From Trichopria drosophilae (lineage: Eukaryota > Arthropoda > Insecta > Hymenoptera > Diapriidae), in assembly GCA_030407085.1 (NCBI GenBank), contig CM059583.1:83306501-83370500 (forward strand): a stretch of 64,000 bases of DNA. Reading direction: 5' to 3'. The translations under genes were made by a program, and so were the position numbers. The notes below the pieces were generated by a model, which saw only the letters and a list, made by a program, of their open reading frames with translations, was not told where the DNA came from and searched no databases. Shown here piece by piece: positions 1-10,550 of this stretch; positions within the stretch are counted from its first letter, which is position 1; each line of letters opens with the position of its first letter.

Positions 1-77
1 CGCGCTTTCTTCCCTTGAAGCGTAATATACTATTATTACATCAGTAATTAATGGTTTTTTATTTTACAGTGTAACAC

Positions 78-527
78 ATTGTAGTCTGCCGGCCTACTTG
101 TGTTGCCAACTTACATACTTACATATGCCTCTAGAAAGATGATTAATGATCGGTGAACCATCTCCTCACGATCCACTGATACGTGTCTCAGGAATCTTTT
201 CCAACGATGGTATTCGCCCTATTAGTTACTTTGTTGGTGTCGTTCCATAACTTGTCCCGCCGTCCAGGAAACCGAAATACCTGTAAATACAGAAATTATC
301 AATTATTATATTATAAATAAGGAATCTGTCATTGTCATGAAGTAATCATGTGTGTGTTGTCCAAGGAAAAGGAAAGCTTCCTAAGGTAATGACAGAAAAA
401 CTACTCAAAATACTTACATTTCCAATCAGCTGTTTCCGTGGTCTGCTGCCTCGTTCCCGGAATCGCTTCTGGCCGAAGTCCTTACCCTGAACCCAAAATC
501 AAACCATATTTACACAAACCATGACAC
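78..527 (-). pseudogene. Dispersed spliced repeat, copy 1 (last two exons)
   Basis: This stretch is closely similar to 27355-27800. On the minus strand both copies keep the same gene-like architecture. One exon runs 486 to 418 (69 nt) between AG and GT dinucleotides. An intron follows, and the last exon runs 280 to 188 and ends in TGA. The reading continues in phase 0 across the junction, and the last exon encodes residues such as DKLWND and ANTIVGKDS. In this copy the middle exon has no stop codon, whereas copy 2 has one. The first exon is missing because the MULE palindrome begins at about 528. I do not recognise the protein; a transposon-borne or multicopy host gene are both possible. Confidence 0.5.
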
Positions 528-612
528 AAATTCAACACACGACAGTTCAACACACGACTTTTCAACATATGACCATTTCAACACCTGATCACTTCATCAC
601 AAAAAAACATCG
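528..612. repeat. 15-bp-period minisatellite, arm A
   Basis: Degenerate units of about 15 bp are built on TTCAACACACGAC (TGTGTTGAA on the other strand). The array is the left tip of the MULE palindrome and recurs inverted at 6018-6165. Confidence 0.65.
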
Positions 613-930
613 AATGCGTTTAATTAAAAAAAAATTAGAAACAACAATTCTATTATACATAGAAATAAATTTGCTGCAAAAAAATGCAAAGCATTAGCAG
701 AAACGACATCGATGACCAAAACAGGTAAAACGAGAAACACAACAACTAAAGCTACACAATTTCCTGCAAAATATTATTAAACATTATTTTAATCAATTTT
801 TATTTATGAAATGCTTTCCCAAAATAAAATTTCTTATATCTATATCATGTTACATTTTAACTAAATATATAATTGATGAATTTTTTTGTTCTAAAATATA
901 CATCATTACATATAATTTTGTTTACAGTAA

Positions 931-1659
931 GGTAATGTCATTAATGAAAGTACTACTCACGCACATGCTCCAGACATTGGAAAAATCGAATATAAAAAAA
1001 TTATGCACAAATCGAAAAAATTGGCAAAAAAATTTGATGATAAACCACGCAAAATAATACAACAAACTATTGCAAGCGCTTCTACAAGCACCGTGGTCGA
1101 ATTGCCAAATTCTCAGTCTCACGCACCATTCAACGGATCAGAATAAACACTTATCCACCATTTCCGACTCCGAACAAAAGAGATGAGTTAATTATACCAG
1201 AATGCTACAAAAACTCGTACAATGATGAACAATTCTTGTATTACGATAAAGGACAAACAAACAATAGATACACAATTTTTACTACCGACTAAAATCTACA
1301 TGCCGTAAGTGATTGTGACACGTGGATGTGTGACGGCACATTCATCTCTGTTCCATCAATATTTCAACAGCTCTATACTATTCATGGAATCTTTCATAAT
1401 AAACCATTGCTATTGATTTACATTCTAGCTCCAAATAAAACAGAAAACACTTATAATAGTATCCTTAAAAAAGTTATACGCAGTCAACATATAATGCAAG
1501 CAAATATAATAATATCTGATTATGAACATGCCTTCCTTAACGCATCACTGAATGTTTTTCCCGAATCAGAAATACAAGGCTGTTTATTTCATTTTGGGCA
1601 ATGTATTTATCGTCACGTAAAAAAACTAGGTTATTCTCAGAAATATGTCCGTAATAATT
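931..1659 (+). pseudogene. MULE (Mutator-like) transposase, plus copy
   Basis: This is a broken transposase of the FLYWCH/MULE type common in insects. Reading from 931 it shows THAHAPD followed by a basic helix (IEYKKIMHKSKKLAKKF). A frameshift near 1110-1118 leads into SRTIQRIRINTYPPFPTPNK. An in-frame TAA lies near 1290, and the catalytic region with CDTWMCDGTF and LYTIHG follows from 1311. The segment from 1326 is open and contains IIISDYEHAFLNA, with a candidate catalytic Asp, and GCLFHFGQC. It is cut off at KYVRNN where minisatellite arm B begins. The copy is dead through a stop, a frameshift and loss of the C-terminus. A second copy lies inverted at 4905-5690. Confidence 0.85.
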
Positions 1660-1812
1660 TAATATATTATGTTGAAATGTTCTTGTGTTGAAATGTTTTA
1701 TGATGAAACAATACTATGTTGAAACGTCCGTGATGAAATCCTCTTGTGATGTAAACATTTACATCACATTACAATTTATGTTGAAAAGTGCTGTGTTGAA
1801 TCGTCTGGTCAC
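1660..1812. repeat. 15-bp-period minisatellite, arm B
   Basis: The array has iterated TGTTGAAATG / TGATGAAAC-type units of about 15 bp, the same family as arm A. It abuts the truncated transposase and recurs inverted at 4075-4190. Reading frames through it show a five-residue rhythm, which reflects the repeat rather than a gene. Confidence 0.6.
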
Positions 1813-1871
1813 CCATTTTAATGACATTTTAACAGACCAGAGCCGTGGCGTAAAAAAACTTATACGAGAAG

Positions 1872-2553
1872 CTTGGTGTTAGAATCGTCCAAGAGCTCCA
1901 GGCTCACGGAAAAAGTAATACGAGTAATGTTGCGAGGAAATGCTTCGAAAATCATGAAAAATTCGCTAAAGCACTCGAAATTAATGTACAATTTGTAAAA
2001 AAATGAATCCATAATATTGTTAACATTTAAATCGAAGAAAAAACTGCACTTAAATGAGCTTCAAGAATTTTGTTGGAACGCATACTAGTTACTATACCAG
2101 CATTATCCCTGGGCACGCCTAAGCCCTGCCGTACACAAACTCTCACGACATGGGTGCCAAATCGCTGAACAATTTCCGCTTCCTGTAGCATATTTTGCTG
2201 AAGATGCCAATGAGCCGTGGCATAAATTGTACAGAAATAATATGACAGACCACGCATGGCAGGATAGCCGAGAAAACCGACTTCTTGACACTTTCAACCG
2301 CGCAGTATGCTTCACAGATCCGGAAATATCTTTGATCTCTATTGAAAAGCGATTAAGATATCACCAAAAAGTAGCACTTTCCCCATTAGTTTTACGATTT
2401 ATCAATGACAAGTAAACATCACTTATTTTATATAACAAAATTGCGAATTCTTTCTGCTCATATACATTTTCTTCGGAACTGTTTTTCAGGGACTTCGTCG
2501 ACGATTTTGATACTGTAATGGATGGAAGTGACGACAGTGATGAGGATCAATAG
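1872..2553 (+). pseudogene. Pseudogene of an arthropod multicopy family
   Basis: The reconstructed reading shows RIVQELQAHG, SNVARKCFENHEKFAKAL, then (after a frame change near 1998) YQHYPWARLSPAVHKLSRHG, HKLYRNN, RENRLLDTFNRAV and TDPEISLISIEKRLR. The order and motifs (xxYPWxxxPxxVHK, HG, then NxLxDxFNRA, then SDPxIS) match a family I know from aphid and other insect genomes, usually annotated as uncharacterised and probably spread by transposons. A 78-nt intron at 2412-2489 has GT...AG ends. Joining across it makes an AA|G Lys codon and leads into an acidic tail (MDGSDDSDEDQ) that stops at 2551. An in-frame TAG near 2086 and the frameshift disable it. Part of the same sequence is inverted at 6166-6330. 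Confidence 0.6.
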
Positions 2554-2694
2554 ATATTGTATCCATATTAAACCAGTATAAGAATGCGGTCTATGAGCAA
2601 CTGATGCAATAAACCTGCAATTTTTTAATTCTTGTACAATAACACAGAAAATTACGTACTAATTTATAAGCAATTTTTTAAAAGTGTTAAATTA

Positions 2695-3445
2695 TTAATT
2701 TCAATGATCCAAGAATCCTCTAGAAACTAATTTACATGAAAATACGAAGAAGAAGAAAAACTTTCATCCGCCACATTGATTCCGCCTTCTTAAATTTCAG
2801 AATTTTCACATCAGATCCGTAATCAGAAATCCCAAAAACCCCAAGAAACTAATTTACATGAAAATTAAAAGAAGATATATTGAATATACGCCATATTGAA
2901 TCCGCCACTTTGAATTTCACAATTTTCAATTTAGATTCGTAATTAGCGACCCCAAAAACCTCTAGAAATTAATTTATATAAAAATTTAAAGAATAAGAAA
3001 AGTCGCCGTTCGCCATATTGGATTTACCATTTTGAATTTCAGAATTTTCACTTCAGATTCATAATCCGTCGACGACAAAAACCCCTAGAAAATAATTTAC
3101 ATAAAAATTTTAAGAAGAAAAATTTTCCTCTGATATATTGGATTCGCCATTTTGAATTTTAGAATTTCCACTTCAGATTCGTAATCAGCGATGACAAAAT
3201 CCCCTAGAAACTAATTTAGATCAAAATTTAAAGACGTAAAATATTCGACCGCCATATTGTATCCGCCATTTTGAATGTCAGAATTTCGACATAAGATTCG
3301 TAATCATGGACCCCAAAATCCCCTATATACTAATTTATACGAAAATTTAAACTAGAACAAAAATGTCATCCGCCATATTGGATCCGCCATTTTGAACTAA
3401 AGATTTTGAAGATTCGTAATCAGCAACTCCAAAAACATAGAATTA
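2695..3445. repeat. Tandem repeat, about 120-bp period, 6+ copies
   Basis: Units contain CGCCATATTGGATCCGCCAT-like and TTCAGATTCGTAATCAGCGA-like phrases. The landmark TTCGTAATC recurs at about 2815, 2935, 3055, 3175, 3295 and 3412, giving a period of 120 bp. Single related units occur at 6855-6960, and inverted ones at 49010-49220. Confidence 0.85.
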
Positions 3446-3689
3446 CCAAATTTTAGGAAAATCCTTATTCACGAAAGACGTATACATTTGGAATCTACTA
3501 CTTGGATTTAATTTGGTCCGTAATGTTTATCAAATTTAGCAACAGCAACAATTTTGTTCCGTATCGTTATTAATTTTTGTGTATTCCTTGATCTATTAGG
3601 TTTAATTTCGTGAAGGATTTATTCGATTATCTCATTTAGTTCACAAGTTCTATTATTTTGTCTCCGCGTTTTCAACCGTATGTCTATAG

Positions 3690-4010
3690 TGCGGCGTCCG
3701 AAATAGATGGATGACTACACTTTGCACTTCTAGCCGATTTGTCGATATCTGTAAATCGTTCGATTCCACAATATCCGGTTCGAAGGACCAGATGATTGCG
3801 AGTGGAGGTCACGTAGATGTCTTCCATGGCACCCGGACACCGGCTGGTCTGGTGAAGATTAGGGAACGGAACAAAAATGAGAAAGAGAAAATAGACAGGG
3901 ACGCTGTACAACTTAACGGAACAATATGGACTGCAGTTGATCAAGATGGCCGCCGAGATGCGCGTAAAACTGTGCGACAAACAGTCCACGGCCAACCACG
4001 TCCAAAATGA
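3690..4010 (-). repeat. Orphan LTR/leader-like segment
   Basis: On the minus strand this matches the segment just upstream of the gypsy gag at 21540-21660. Shared phrases are TCTCTTTCTCATTTTTG, TCCGGGTGCCAT and GACATCTACGTGACC. It is best read as a solo LTR or 5' leader of that retrotransposon family. Open frames across it on either strand are incidental. LTR boundaries cannot be fixed from this window. Confidence 0.4.
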
Positions 4011-4074
4011 CAAGTTGTCTCGGTTTTCGAGTTTTTTGTAGTGTTTTCGTATTATTGTGGTAAAGTTCGTGACC

Positions 4075-4190
4075 AGACTATTCAACACAGCACTTTTTAA
4101 CATAAATACATTTACATCACAAGAGGATTTCATCACGGAAGATTCAACATAGTATTGTTTCGTCACAAAACATTTCAACATAATATATTA
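4075..4190. repeat. 15-bp-period minisatellite, inverted arm B
   Basis: This is the reverse complement of 1660-1812, with a small internal deletion. It marks the inner part of the right half of the palindrome. Confidence 0.6.
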
Positions 4191-4429
4191 AATTGTAGTG
4201 GCCCCTACACACAGGCAACCTGCACGACACGCCAGTATACACGAGACGGCGAGTTGCGTAACCCAAGTTGCAGGGGACCGAACTCGCAAGGGAAGTGGCG
4301 CATTTTAGGACCATAAGGAAATCGATGAAACGATCAAAACCAGCTTCATCGCTTGCCTTCCCCATCGCAAGGGAACTTAAGGGAGAAAATCTCCGGCAAT
4401 ATTTTTACTCTTTTTTCTTCCTACGGTAG

Positions 4430-4846
4430 ATGTCCATCCTGATCATCACCAAGACGGCCGGAACGACTTCGGTGATCGACCAGCCGCCGACCACGACCAT
4501 CGCAGCCTCACAGCGCCATCTGTCGACCTGTCAGCTGCGACTAAGGATCTGCGCCGCCGAGAGGACGACCCGTTTCCCGGCAACGAGAGCTGCGGCGCCG
4601 ATTACTGCAGATTCGCCGGACTCAAAGGCAACACAGATTCTTCCGGCATTACCGACGACTCCTGATTCAACCGTCACTCCAGCCGAGACTGCATCTCCGC
4701 ACACCCCGCTTGGGTCTCCACCAAGGCAAACGGTGTCAGCAGCCAAACGCAGCCGGAGGAGAATTATTTCCCGGAATCTTTTCGAGATCCCGCCGGTCAA
4801 GTTCACTAAGACGATGCCTCGTATTTCATACCGCGAGAAAGTTTAA
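4430..4846 (+). CDS. Unidentified GC-rich 138-codon ORF
   Basis: The ORF opens with ATG and lies in a roughly 700-bp GC-rich island (4200-4904) that interrupts the inverted MULE half. The predicted protein is rich in Thr, Ser, Pro and Ala, with a basic patch (AKRSRRR). It has no recognisable domain. The base composition differs sharply from the surrounding AT-rich DNA, so the island probably arrived as its own insertion. It could be a fragment of a retrotransposon gag or of a host exon. An opposite-strand ORF (4531-4806) overlaps it, which lowers confidence that either is real. Confidence 0.2.
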   Translation: MSILIITKTAGTTSVIDQPPTTTIAASQRHLSTCQLRLRICAAERTTRFPATRAAAPITADSPDSKATQILPALPTTPDSTVTPAETASPHTPLGSPPRQTVSAAKRSRRRIISRNLFEIPPVKFTKTMPRISYREKV

Positions 4847-4904
4847 GAAAACAATATATGATTTACAATATGTACCTTAGAAAATAAATATCAATTTACT
4901 TAAT

Positions 4905-5690
4905 TAGAGCGTGTTTAATTTAAGATATTGGAAAACACCTCTAAAAAATTATTACGGACATATTTCTGAGAATAACCTAGTTCTTTTACGTGACGAAAAA
5001 TACATTGCCCAAAATGAAATAAACAGCCTTGTATTTCTGATTCGGGAAAAACATTCAGTGATGCATTAAGGAAGGCATGTTCATAATCAGATATTATTAT
5101 ATTTGGTTGCATTATATGTTGACTGCGTTTAACTTTTTTAAGGATACTTTTATAAGTGTTTTCTGTTTTATTTGGAGCTAGAATGTAAATCAATGGCAAT
5201 GGTTTATTATGAAAGATTCCATGAAAGTATAGAGCTGTTGAAATATTGATGGAACAGAGATGAATGTTCCATCACACATCCACGTGTCACAATCACTTAC
5301 GGCATGTAGATTTTTGTCGGTAGTAAAAATTGTGTATCTATTGTTTGTTTGTCCTTTATCGTAATACAAGAATTGTTCGTCATTGTACGAGTTTTTGTAG
5401 CAGTTTTGTATAGTTCTGGTATAATTATCTCATCTCTTTTGTTCGGAGTCGGAAATGGTGGATAAGTGTTTATTCTGATCCGTTGAATGGTGCGTGAGAC
5501 TGAGAATTTGGCAATTCGACCACGGTGCTTGTAGAAGCGCTTGCAATAGTTTGTTGTATTATTTTGCGTGGTTTATCATCAAATTTTTTTGCCAATTTTT
5601 TCGATTTGTGCATAATTGTTTTATATTCGATTTTTCCAATGTCTGGAGCATGTGGGTGAGTAGTACTTTCTTTAATGACATTACCTTAAT
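4905..5690 (-). pseudogene. MULE transposase, inverted copy
   Basis: This is a near-identical inverted copy of 931-1659. The reading from 5199 gives ILAPNKTENTYKS, IIISDYEHAFLNA, GCLFHFGQC and KYVRNNFLEVFSN, so it extends slightly further than the plus copy. Upstream, a 1-nt loss near 5228 (CTATACTTTCATGG against CTATACTATTCATGG in the plus copy) shifts the frame just after the DGTF motif. Together the two copies form arms of about 1.1 kb around a 3.2-kb centre. Confidence 0.82.
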
Positions 5691-6017
5691 GTAAACAAAA
5701 TTATATGTAATGATGTATATTTTAGAACAAAAAAATTCATCAATTATATATTTAGTTAAAATGTAACATGATATACATATAAGAAATTTTATTTTGGGAA
5801 AGCATTTCATAAATAAAAATTGATTAAAATAATGTTTAATAATATTCTGCAGGAAATTGTGGAGCTTTAGTTGTTGTTGTGTTTTTCGTTTTATCTGTTT
5901 TGGTCATCGATGTCGTTTCTGCTAATGCTTTGCATTTTTTTGCAGTAAATTTATTTCTATGCATAATAGAATTGTTGTTTCTAATTTTTTTTTAATTAAA
6001 CGCATTCGATGTTTTTT

Positions 6018-6165
6018 TGTGATGAAGTGATCATGTGTTGAAATTTTTGTGTTGAAATGGTCATATGTTGAAAAGTCGTGTGTTGAACTGTCGTGTGTTG
6101 AATTTTTGTGATGAAACGTCGTTTGTTGAACAGTGGTATGTTGAAAATACGTGGTACCGTGTTAT
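6018..6165. repeat. 15-bp-period minisatellite, inverted arm A
   Basis: About eight to ten units of TGTGTTGAAANGTCG type. This is the longest and clearest of the four arrays and forms the right end of the palindrome, opposite 528-612. Confidence 0.65.
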
Positions 6166-6330
6166 GGACTCATTTTTTTACAAATTCTACATTAATTTTG
6201 AGTGCTTTAGCGAATTTTTCAGGATTTTCGAAGCATTTCCTCGCAACATTACTCGTATTACTTTTTCAGTGACCCTGGAGCTCTTGGACGATTCTAACAC
6301 CAAGCTTCTCGTATAAGTTTTTTGGCCCAC
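6166..6330 (-). pseudogene. Inverted fragment of the multicopy pseudogene
   Basis: Reverse complement of roughly 1840-2010. It contains the LGVRIVQELQ and SNVARKCFEN coding stretch. Here it lies outside arm A, whereas in the plus half it follows arm B, so the minisatellite arrays seem to have acted as rearrangement points. Confidence 0.55.
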
Positions 6331-7050
6331 TTAATTTTCTTTCTTTAAATTTGGTTAAATTAATTGGAAGAAGTTTGAATTTTTTACAATTCAGAGGCGA
6401 TCGTAATTATGCATAAATGTACCTAAGATTCCCTAACCTATGTATATGAATTCTATCACTTGTATTATTTTATATGTAACAAAATAATCCTAATTACAAA
6501 ACTGCTGATTTATGTCTTGTATGTTACAACACTGGATGTCTATTTCATGCCTTGTTCACTTCCCATTAATGCCCGGGATATCTATTAAGAAGTACTAATT
6601 CTAAAATATTTTTTCTTACGAATAATCACTCGATAGAAGCGATTAATTTTTAATTAACAACACTGCAGTTTTTGAAAAAATTTTAACATTAGCCCTCACT
6701 TGTTCAAGTAAGATTAGTTTGAATTTGACAAAAAAAGAAACATTTAATTTATTCCGCATTTGTGAGTAATCATGGCCCAGCTTTCAGAAAGAGAGCGAGT
6801 AAGTGTTTTAACCACTTCACTTGTAGCCAAAAAAAATTGGCTTCAAAAGCGTACAACTTGTAGCTGCCATATTGAATCCGCCATATTGATTTTTGAAAAT
6901 ATGACATCAGATTCGTATTCAGCTGCTTAAAAACTTATAGTATACCAAATTTCATGTAAGTTCATTGAAAACTGTGGAAGTTATTACATATGATACATCA
7001 CCAGTCGTGACACTTTTTTTGTATACATATGATACATTACCAGTGAAGTG
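6331..7050. other. Non-coding AT-rich stretch
   Basis: No supported gene. One divergent unit of the 120-bp repeat family (GCCATATTGAATCCGCC) lies at about 6855-6960. Confidence 0.5.
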
Positions 7051-7051
7051 A

Positions 7052-8092
7052 TTAATGACGAGGGGATGGGGTGACCGACAAAGATCGTATGATCAAGTGA
7101 AGACACTCTTCACTGATACTTTTCGTAATCAAAGTATCGGTATTTGGAAATCAACGGTTGAACGTACAATTAGACTGTTTGAGGATACTGGAACAAATAA
7201 TAATCGCAAAAAATCTGGAAGACCGAAATGTGAAACCACAGAAGAGAAGGCATTGGAAGTTGCACAAGCTGTCCTGGAGAATCCAAGACTGTCGGTGAGT
7301 CGAGCATTGTAGGAACTTGAAATTAGCGCAACTTCTGTTCGCAGGAATCTACAATTTACCAGGTGTCATCTTTATAAAATTCACCTTATTCAAGAATTAA
7401 AGGATGATGATTACAATCGCCGTAATCAATTTTGTCACATTATGATGACACGGATAGACCAGCAGCCTGATTTCTTGTTCCATATCGTTTTTTCAGCTGA
7501 CGCAACCTTTACAGTCAACGGCGAAGTGAACCGTCAAAATTTGCCGTTTTTAGACAGATGACAACCCTGATTGGGCTTTTGATGCACAAACGCAAAATCC
7601 TCAGAAACTGAACGTGTGGGACGCAATTTACAATAATACATTACTTGGACCATTTTTTATAGATGGCAATTTGAATACCGTTGTTTATGAAGAAATGCTA
7701 AGAAATCAAATAATGCCATATATAACTGACAAAGCCGGTGACGATTTCGACAATGTTTGGTTTCAACAGGATGGAGCCCCACCCCACTGCGAGTACCAGT
7801 ACGAAACTATCTCAATGAGATATTTCCACATCGTTGGATTGATAGAAGAGGAGCTATTGAGTGGCCAGCAAGGTCACCCGATTTAACGCCTCTCTATTAT
7901 TTCCTTTGGGGCTATCTAAAAAGTAAAGTTTATTACACAAAACCCAATAATCTGGAAGATCTTCAACAAAGGATTTTGCGAGACGCGGCACTTATTCGTC
8001 CGAATACTATTAGAAAAGTTGTAAAGAATTTCTACACACGTTTAGGATATTGCCAAATAGTAAACGGATATCAGTTTGAGCATAAATTATGA
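7052..8092 (+). pseudogene. Tc1/mariner-superfamily transposase, broken
   Basis: An N-terminal helix-turn-helix region (ENPRLSVSRAL, SATSVRRNLQ) is followed by the DDE domain. It shows the first Asp in FSADATFTVNGEVNRQN, GPFFIDGNL, the second Asp in WFQQDGAPPH, and the third acidic residue in WPARSPDLTPLYYFLWGYLK, with about 36 residues between the last two. The C-terminal NFYTRLGYCQ signature is present to 8092. A stop at 7310-7312, a frameshift near 7545 and another near 7790 inactivate it. A CA/CG microsatellite begins 20 bp after the last codon. No clear terminal repeats were found, so the element limits are open. Confidence 0.85.
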
Positions 8093-8113
8093 ATAGCCTA
8101 ATAGAAAATAGCC

Positions 8114-8143
8114 TACACACACGCATACACACACGCACCCATG

Positions 8144-8192
<49 letters not shown>

Positions 8193-8215
8193 ACACACAC
8201 GCGCGCGCGCGCGCG
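8114..8215. repeat. (CA)n-(CG)n microsatellite at 5' junction of R1 copy 1
   Basis: Mostly CA dinucleotides ending in a pure CG run (8201-8215). R1-clade sequence starts directly after it. Confidence 0.95.
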
Positions 8216-8814
8216 AAGAAAAGGTCGTACGCCACGTTCACGGTGGAAGATACGCAGATCAGGACGGTGGACGCTTTTCAATATCTTGGGGTCCCTTTCG
8301 ATGCGAGGCTGTCATTCAAACAACACCTGACGATTGCAAGCGCAAAGGCTTCCAAAGTAGCCCGTACGCTATCCAGCATCATGCCCAATATGGGGGGCCG
8401 AAGCAACCGCGACGGTCCCTCCTCTCATCGGTAGTAAGCTCCGTTATCCTCTACGGGGCACCGATCTGGGCTGATGCCATGAACACCCATAAGAGCTACG
8501 GAGCCTCTTGCCGGTGGGTCTACAGGACAGCCACCCTGAGAGTGGCTCGCGCCTACCGGACTGTATCGGATACCGCCCTATTGGTGGTCGCAGGACTTCC
8601 TCCCACAGACCTTTTAGCAACCGAGCGAGCCGCAGAACACCAAGAAGGCAGGGGCACAAGGCAGAATATCGCCGATTAGGAGCGGAACCACAGTAGATGG
8701 TCCAGGAGGATCATCGAAGAGTGGCAACGAAGATGGTATTCAGCCAAATCAAGACGATGGACCCACTGCGTCATCCCAGATATAGCTAAGTGGACGGGCA
8801 GACGACACGGACAC
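8216..8814 (+). pseudogene. R1-clade retrotransposon copy 1, RT C-terminal part
   Basis: This is a 5'-truncated copy whose first codons correspond to the region just after the RT catalytic core of copy 2 (compare 17630 onward). It reads YATFTVEDTQIRTVDAF, YLGVPFDARLSFKQHL and IMPNMGG, then frameshifts, then continues through SSVILYGAPIWADAMN and RVARAYRTVSD. It is interrupted at 8814 by the DNA transposon and resumes at 13580. The 5' break falls exactly at the CG end of the microsatellite. Confidence 0.85.
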
Positions 8815-9244
8815 TAGGGTGTGCCGGTTTATGCAAAAGTCATCGAATCGGAATCGTCGGGGTGGGAAAAGATTTGTAATGGCGCCAAAAATAACTGACA
8901 TAAAGCTGCATCTGATCCGATACTAACTTCTGCTCCCAAAATCGGTTCGAAACTTAACATTGTTTTCTTATGGATAAAACAGCGTTTTCTGTTTTCCGCC
9001 GATAATGATTTTCGAAAAAATCCTACACCAGATTACGATTCTGGGTCACTTTCCTGGGGGTTTTCCACGCAAAATGACCTATTATAAACTTAAAAAAAAT
9101 AAAATCTGGCCTAGTTACTAAAGTTTTAAGATCGACCATTTTTGATCGAAAATTATAATGCGCCTAAACAAACGGAGTCATTATCTTTTCATTCCACAAA
9201 AATAAAGCACAAAATTATTTTGCCATTATGGAGAATTTATCTGG
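8815..9244 (+). repeat. Left terminal inverted repeat of the transposon
   Basis: About 430 bp matching the reverse complement of 13144-13571, with scattered substitutions and a few short indels. Shared landmarks include GTCATCGAATCGGAATCGTC and TTTTGCCATTATGGAG. Confidence 0.9.
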
Positions 9245-10550
9245 TTGATTGCGAATAAAATTGACCTAGGCCGAAGACTATTCGATTATGTGCTTCCGAG
9301 TTATGGTGTTTTTAATAACGGAACTATTTTTCAGATAAAGTAGATAAAGGAAAAATATTTTTACTTTTCCTCTTACAAATAAGCAAAAAAAAAATTCATA
9401 CGCTATCGCACGTAAAATACTCGTGTTCTTTACCGGTCTCTTTTCTGATTGCGATGATTTGACGGAAATAAAAATTACCCTTTACTGTAAATTTGTGAAA
9501 ATTTTGAATGTTCTCTCAGCTGTTTAAGTGTTGTAAAGAAGACATCAAAATAAAAACAGATCATCAATACCATTTTCTTAAATCTTGAATGTTGACAGGA
9601 AATGTTGATCTTGATTTTTGCCTGCATAGAGTATAATATATACAATTTCCGCCTAAAATATTGAGGAAAAATCGTCCGTCTCGTACTGAAGGTGTTAAGC
9701 TGCGACATACCACCTCTCATCCTGCCGGGCGCATTGTGGTGCAGTACCGAAGCGGACTATTAACTTACTATTAACAGTCAATAAATTGTATTACCGAAAG
9801 GTTAATATGCGAAACATATTAACATATTAACGAAAGATGTAATTTTATACGATCTACAAAAACATAAAAATCTTAAAGACCGAAAACTTAAAAAATTAAA
9901 ACAACCTACCTAAAAAAACTAAAAAACGACAAATCTTGTATTATATTAATTGACTTCCATCAAAATTTTCACGTCAACTTTTGAACGTCACAGTTTTTTT
10001 ACAAAAGTTTCCCTTCCATGCGATGTCCGATTCTCGGAAAATGAAATGCTTACAATAATTACAATAATGTTGTATCAAGCAATAATATAACATAATAATA
10101 TAACAATATAACAATAATAAGAAGAAAATAATAACAACAACAATAACAATAAGAATAACAGCAACAGTAACAATAATAATAACAACAATAACAACAACAA
10201 CAACAACAACAATAACGACAACGACGATGACGACGATGACGAATATTAAGAAAAATATATTATTTTAAAAATTTCACATCCATTCTAATAATAAACGCAT
10301 CAAGGATCACGTGTCCCGAGCGAGCGTTAGCGAGTATAAGGTAATTTAGTTTAATAGCATTTCTCAGTTTTGGTGATATAAAAAAAATATAATATATTAT
10401 ACAAATTATTGATTGGTATAAAGATTCTCATCGGGTTACATTTTCATTATATCGCACTGTATTTTCTTCATATCGCGCATTACATAATTCTGTAATCATT
10501 GCAATGGAGATAGAAAATCGCTCTAAATTTAGGCGACGGTCCACCTTCGC
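9245..10550. other. Transposon internal non-coding left region
   Basis: AT-rich sequence between the left TIR and the gene. No supported ORF. An AAT/AAC/GAC-rich low-complexity run lies at 10075-10245. Regulatory sequence for the transposase would be expected here but none is recognisable. Confidence 0.5.
10075..10245. repeat. Trinucleotide-rich low-complexity tract
   Basis: An imperfect run of AATAAC, AAC and then GACGACGATGACG trinucleotides inside the DNA transposon. Confidence 0.8.

Noticed and set aside
2695..3445. CRISPR-like regular repeat
   Set aside because: Units are contiguous imperfect 120-bp tandem repeats without unique spacers, in a eukaryotic genome.
3684..4181. 165-codon minus-strand ORF
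   Set aside because: It spans an LTR/leader-like segment and minisatellite B'; the shared DNA at 21.6 kb does not conserve the frame.
8010..8434. His/Thr- and Arg/Ala-rich ORFs
   Set aside because: They arise from the CA/CG tract fused to R1 sequence in other frames.
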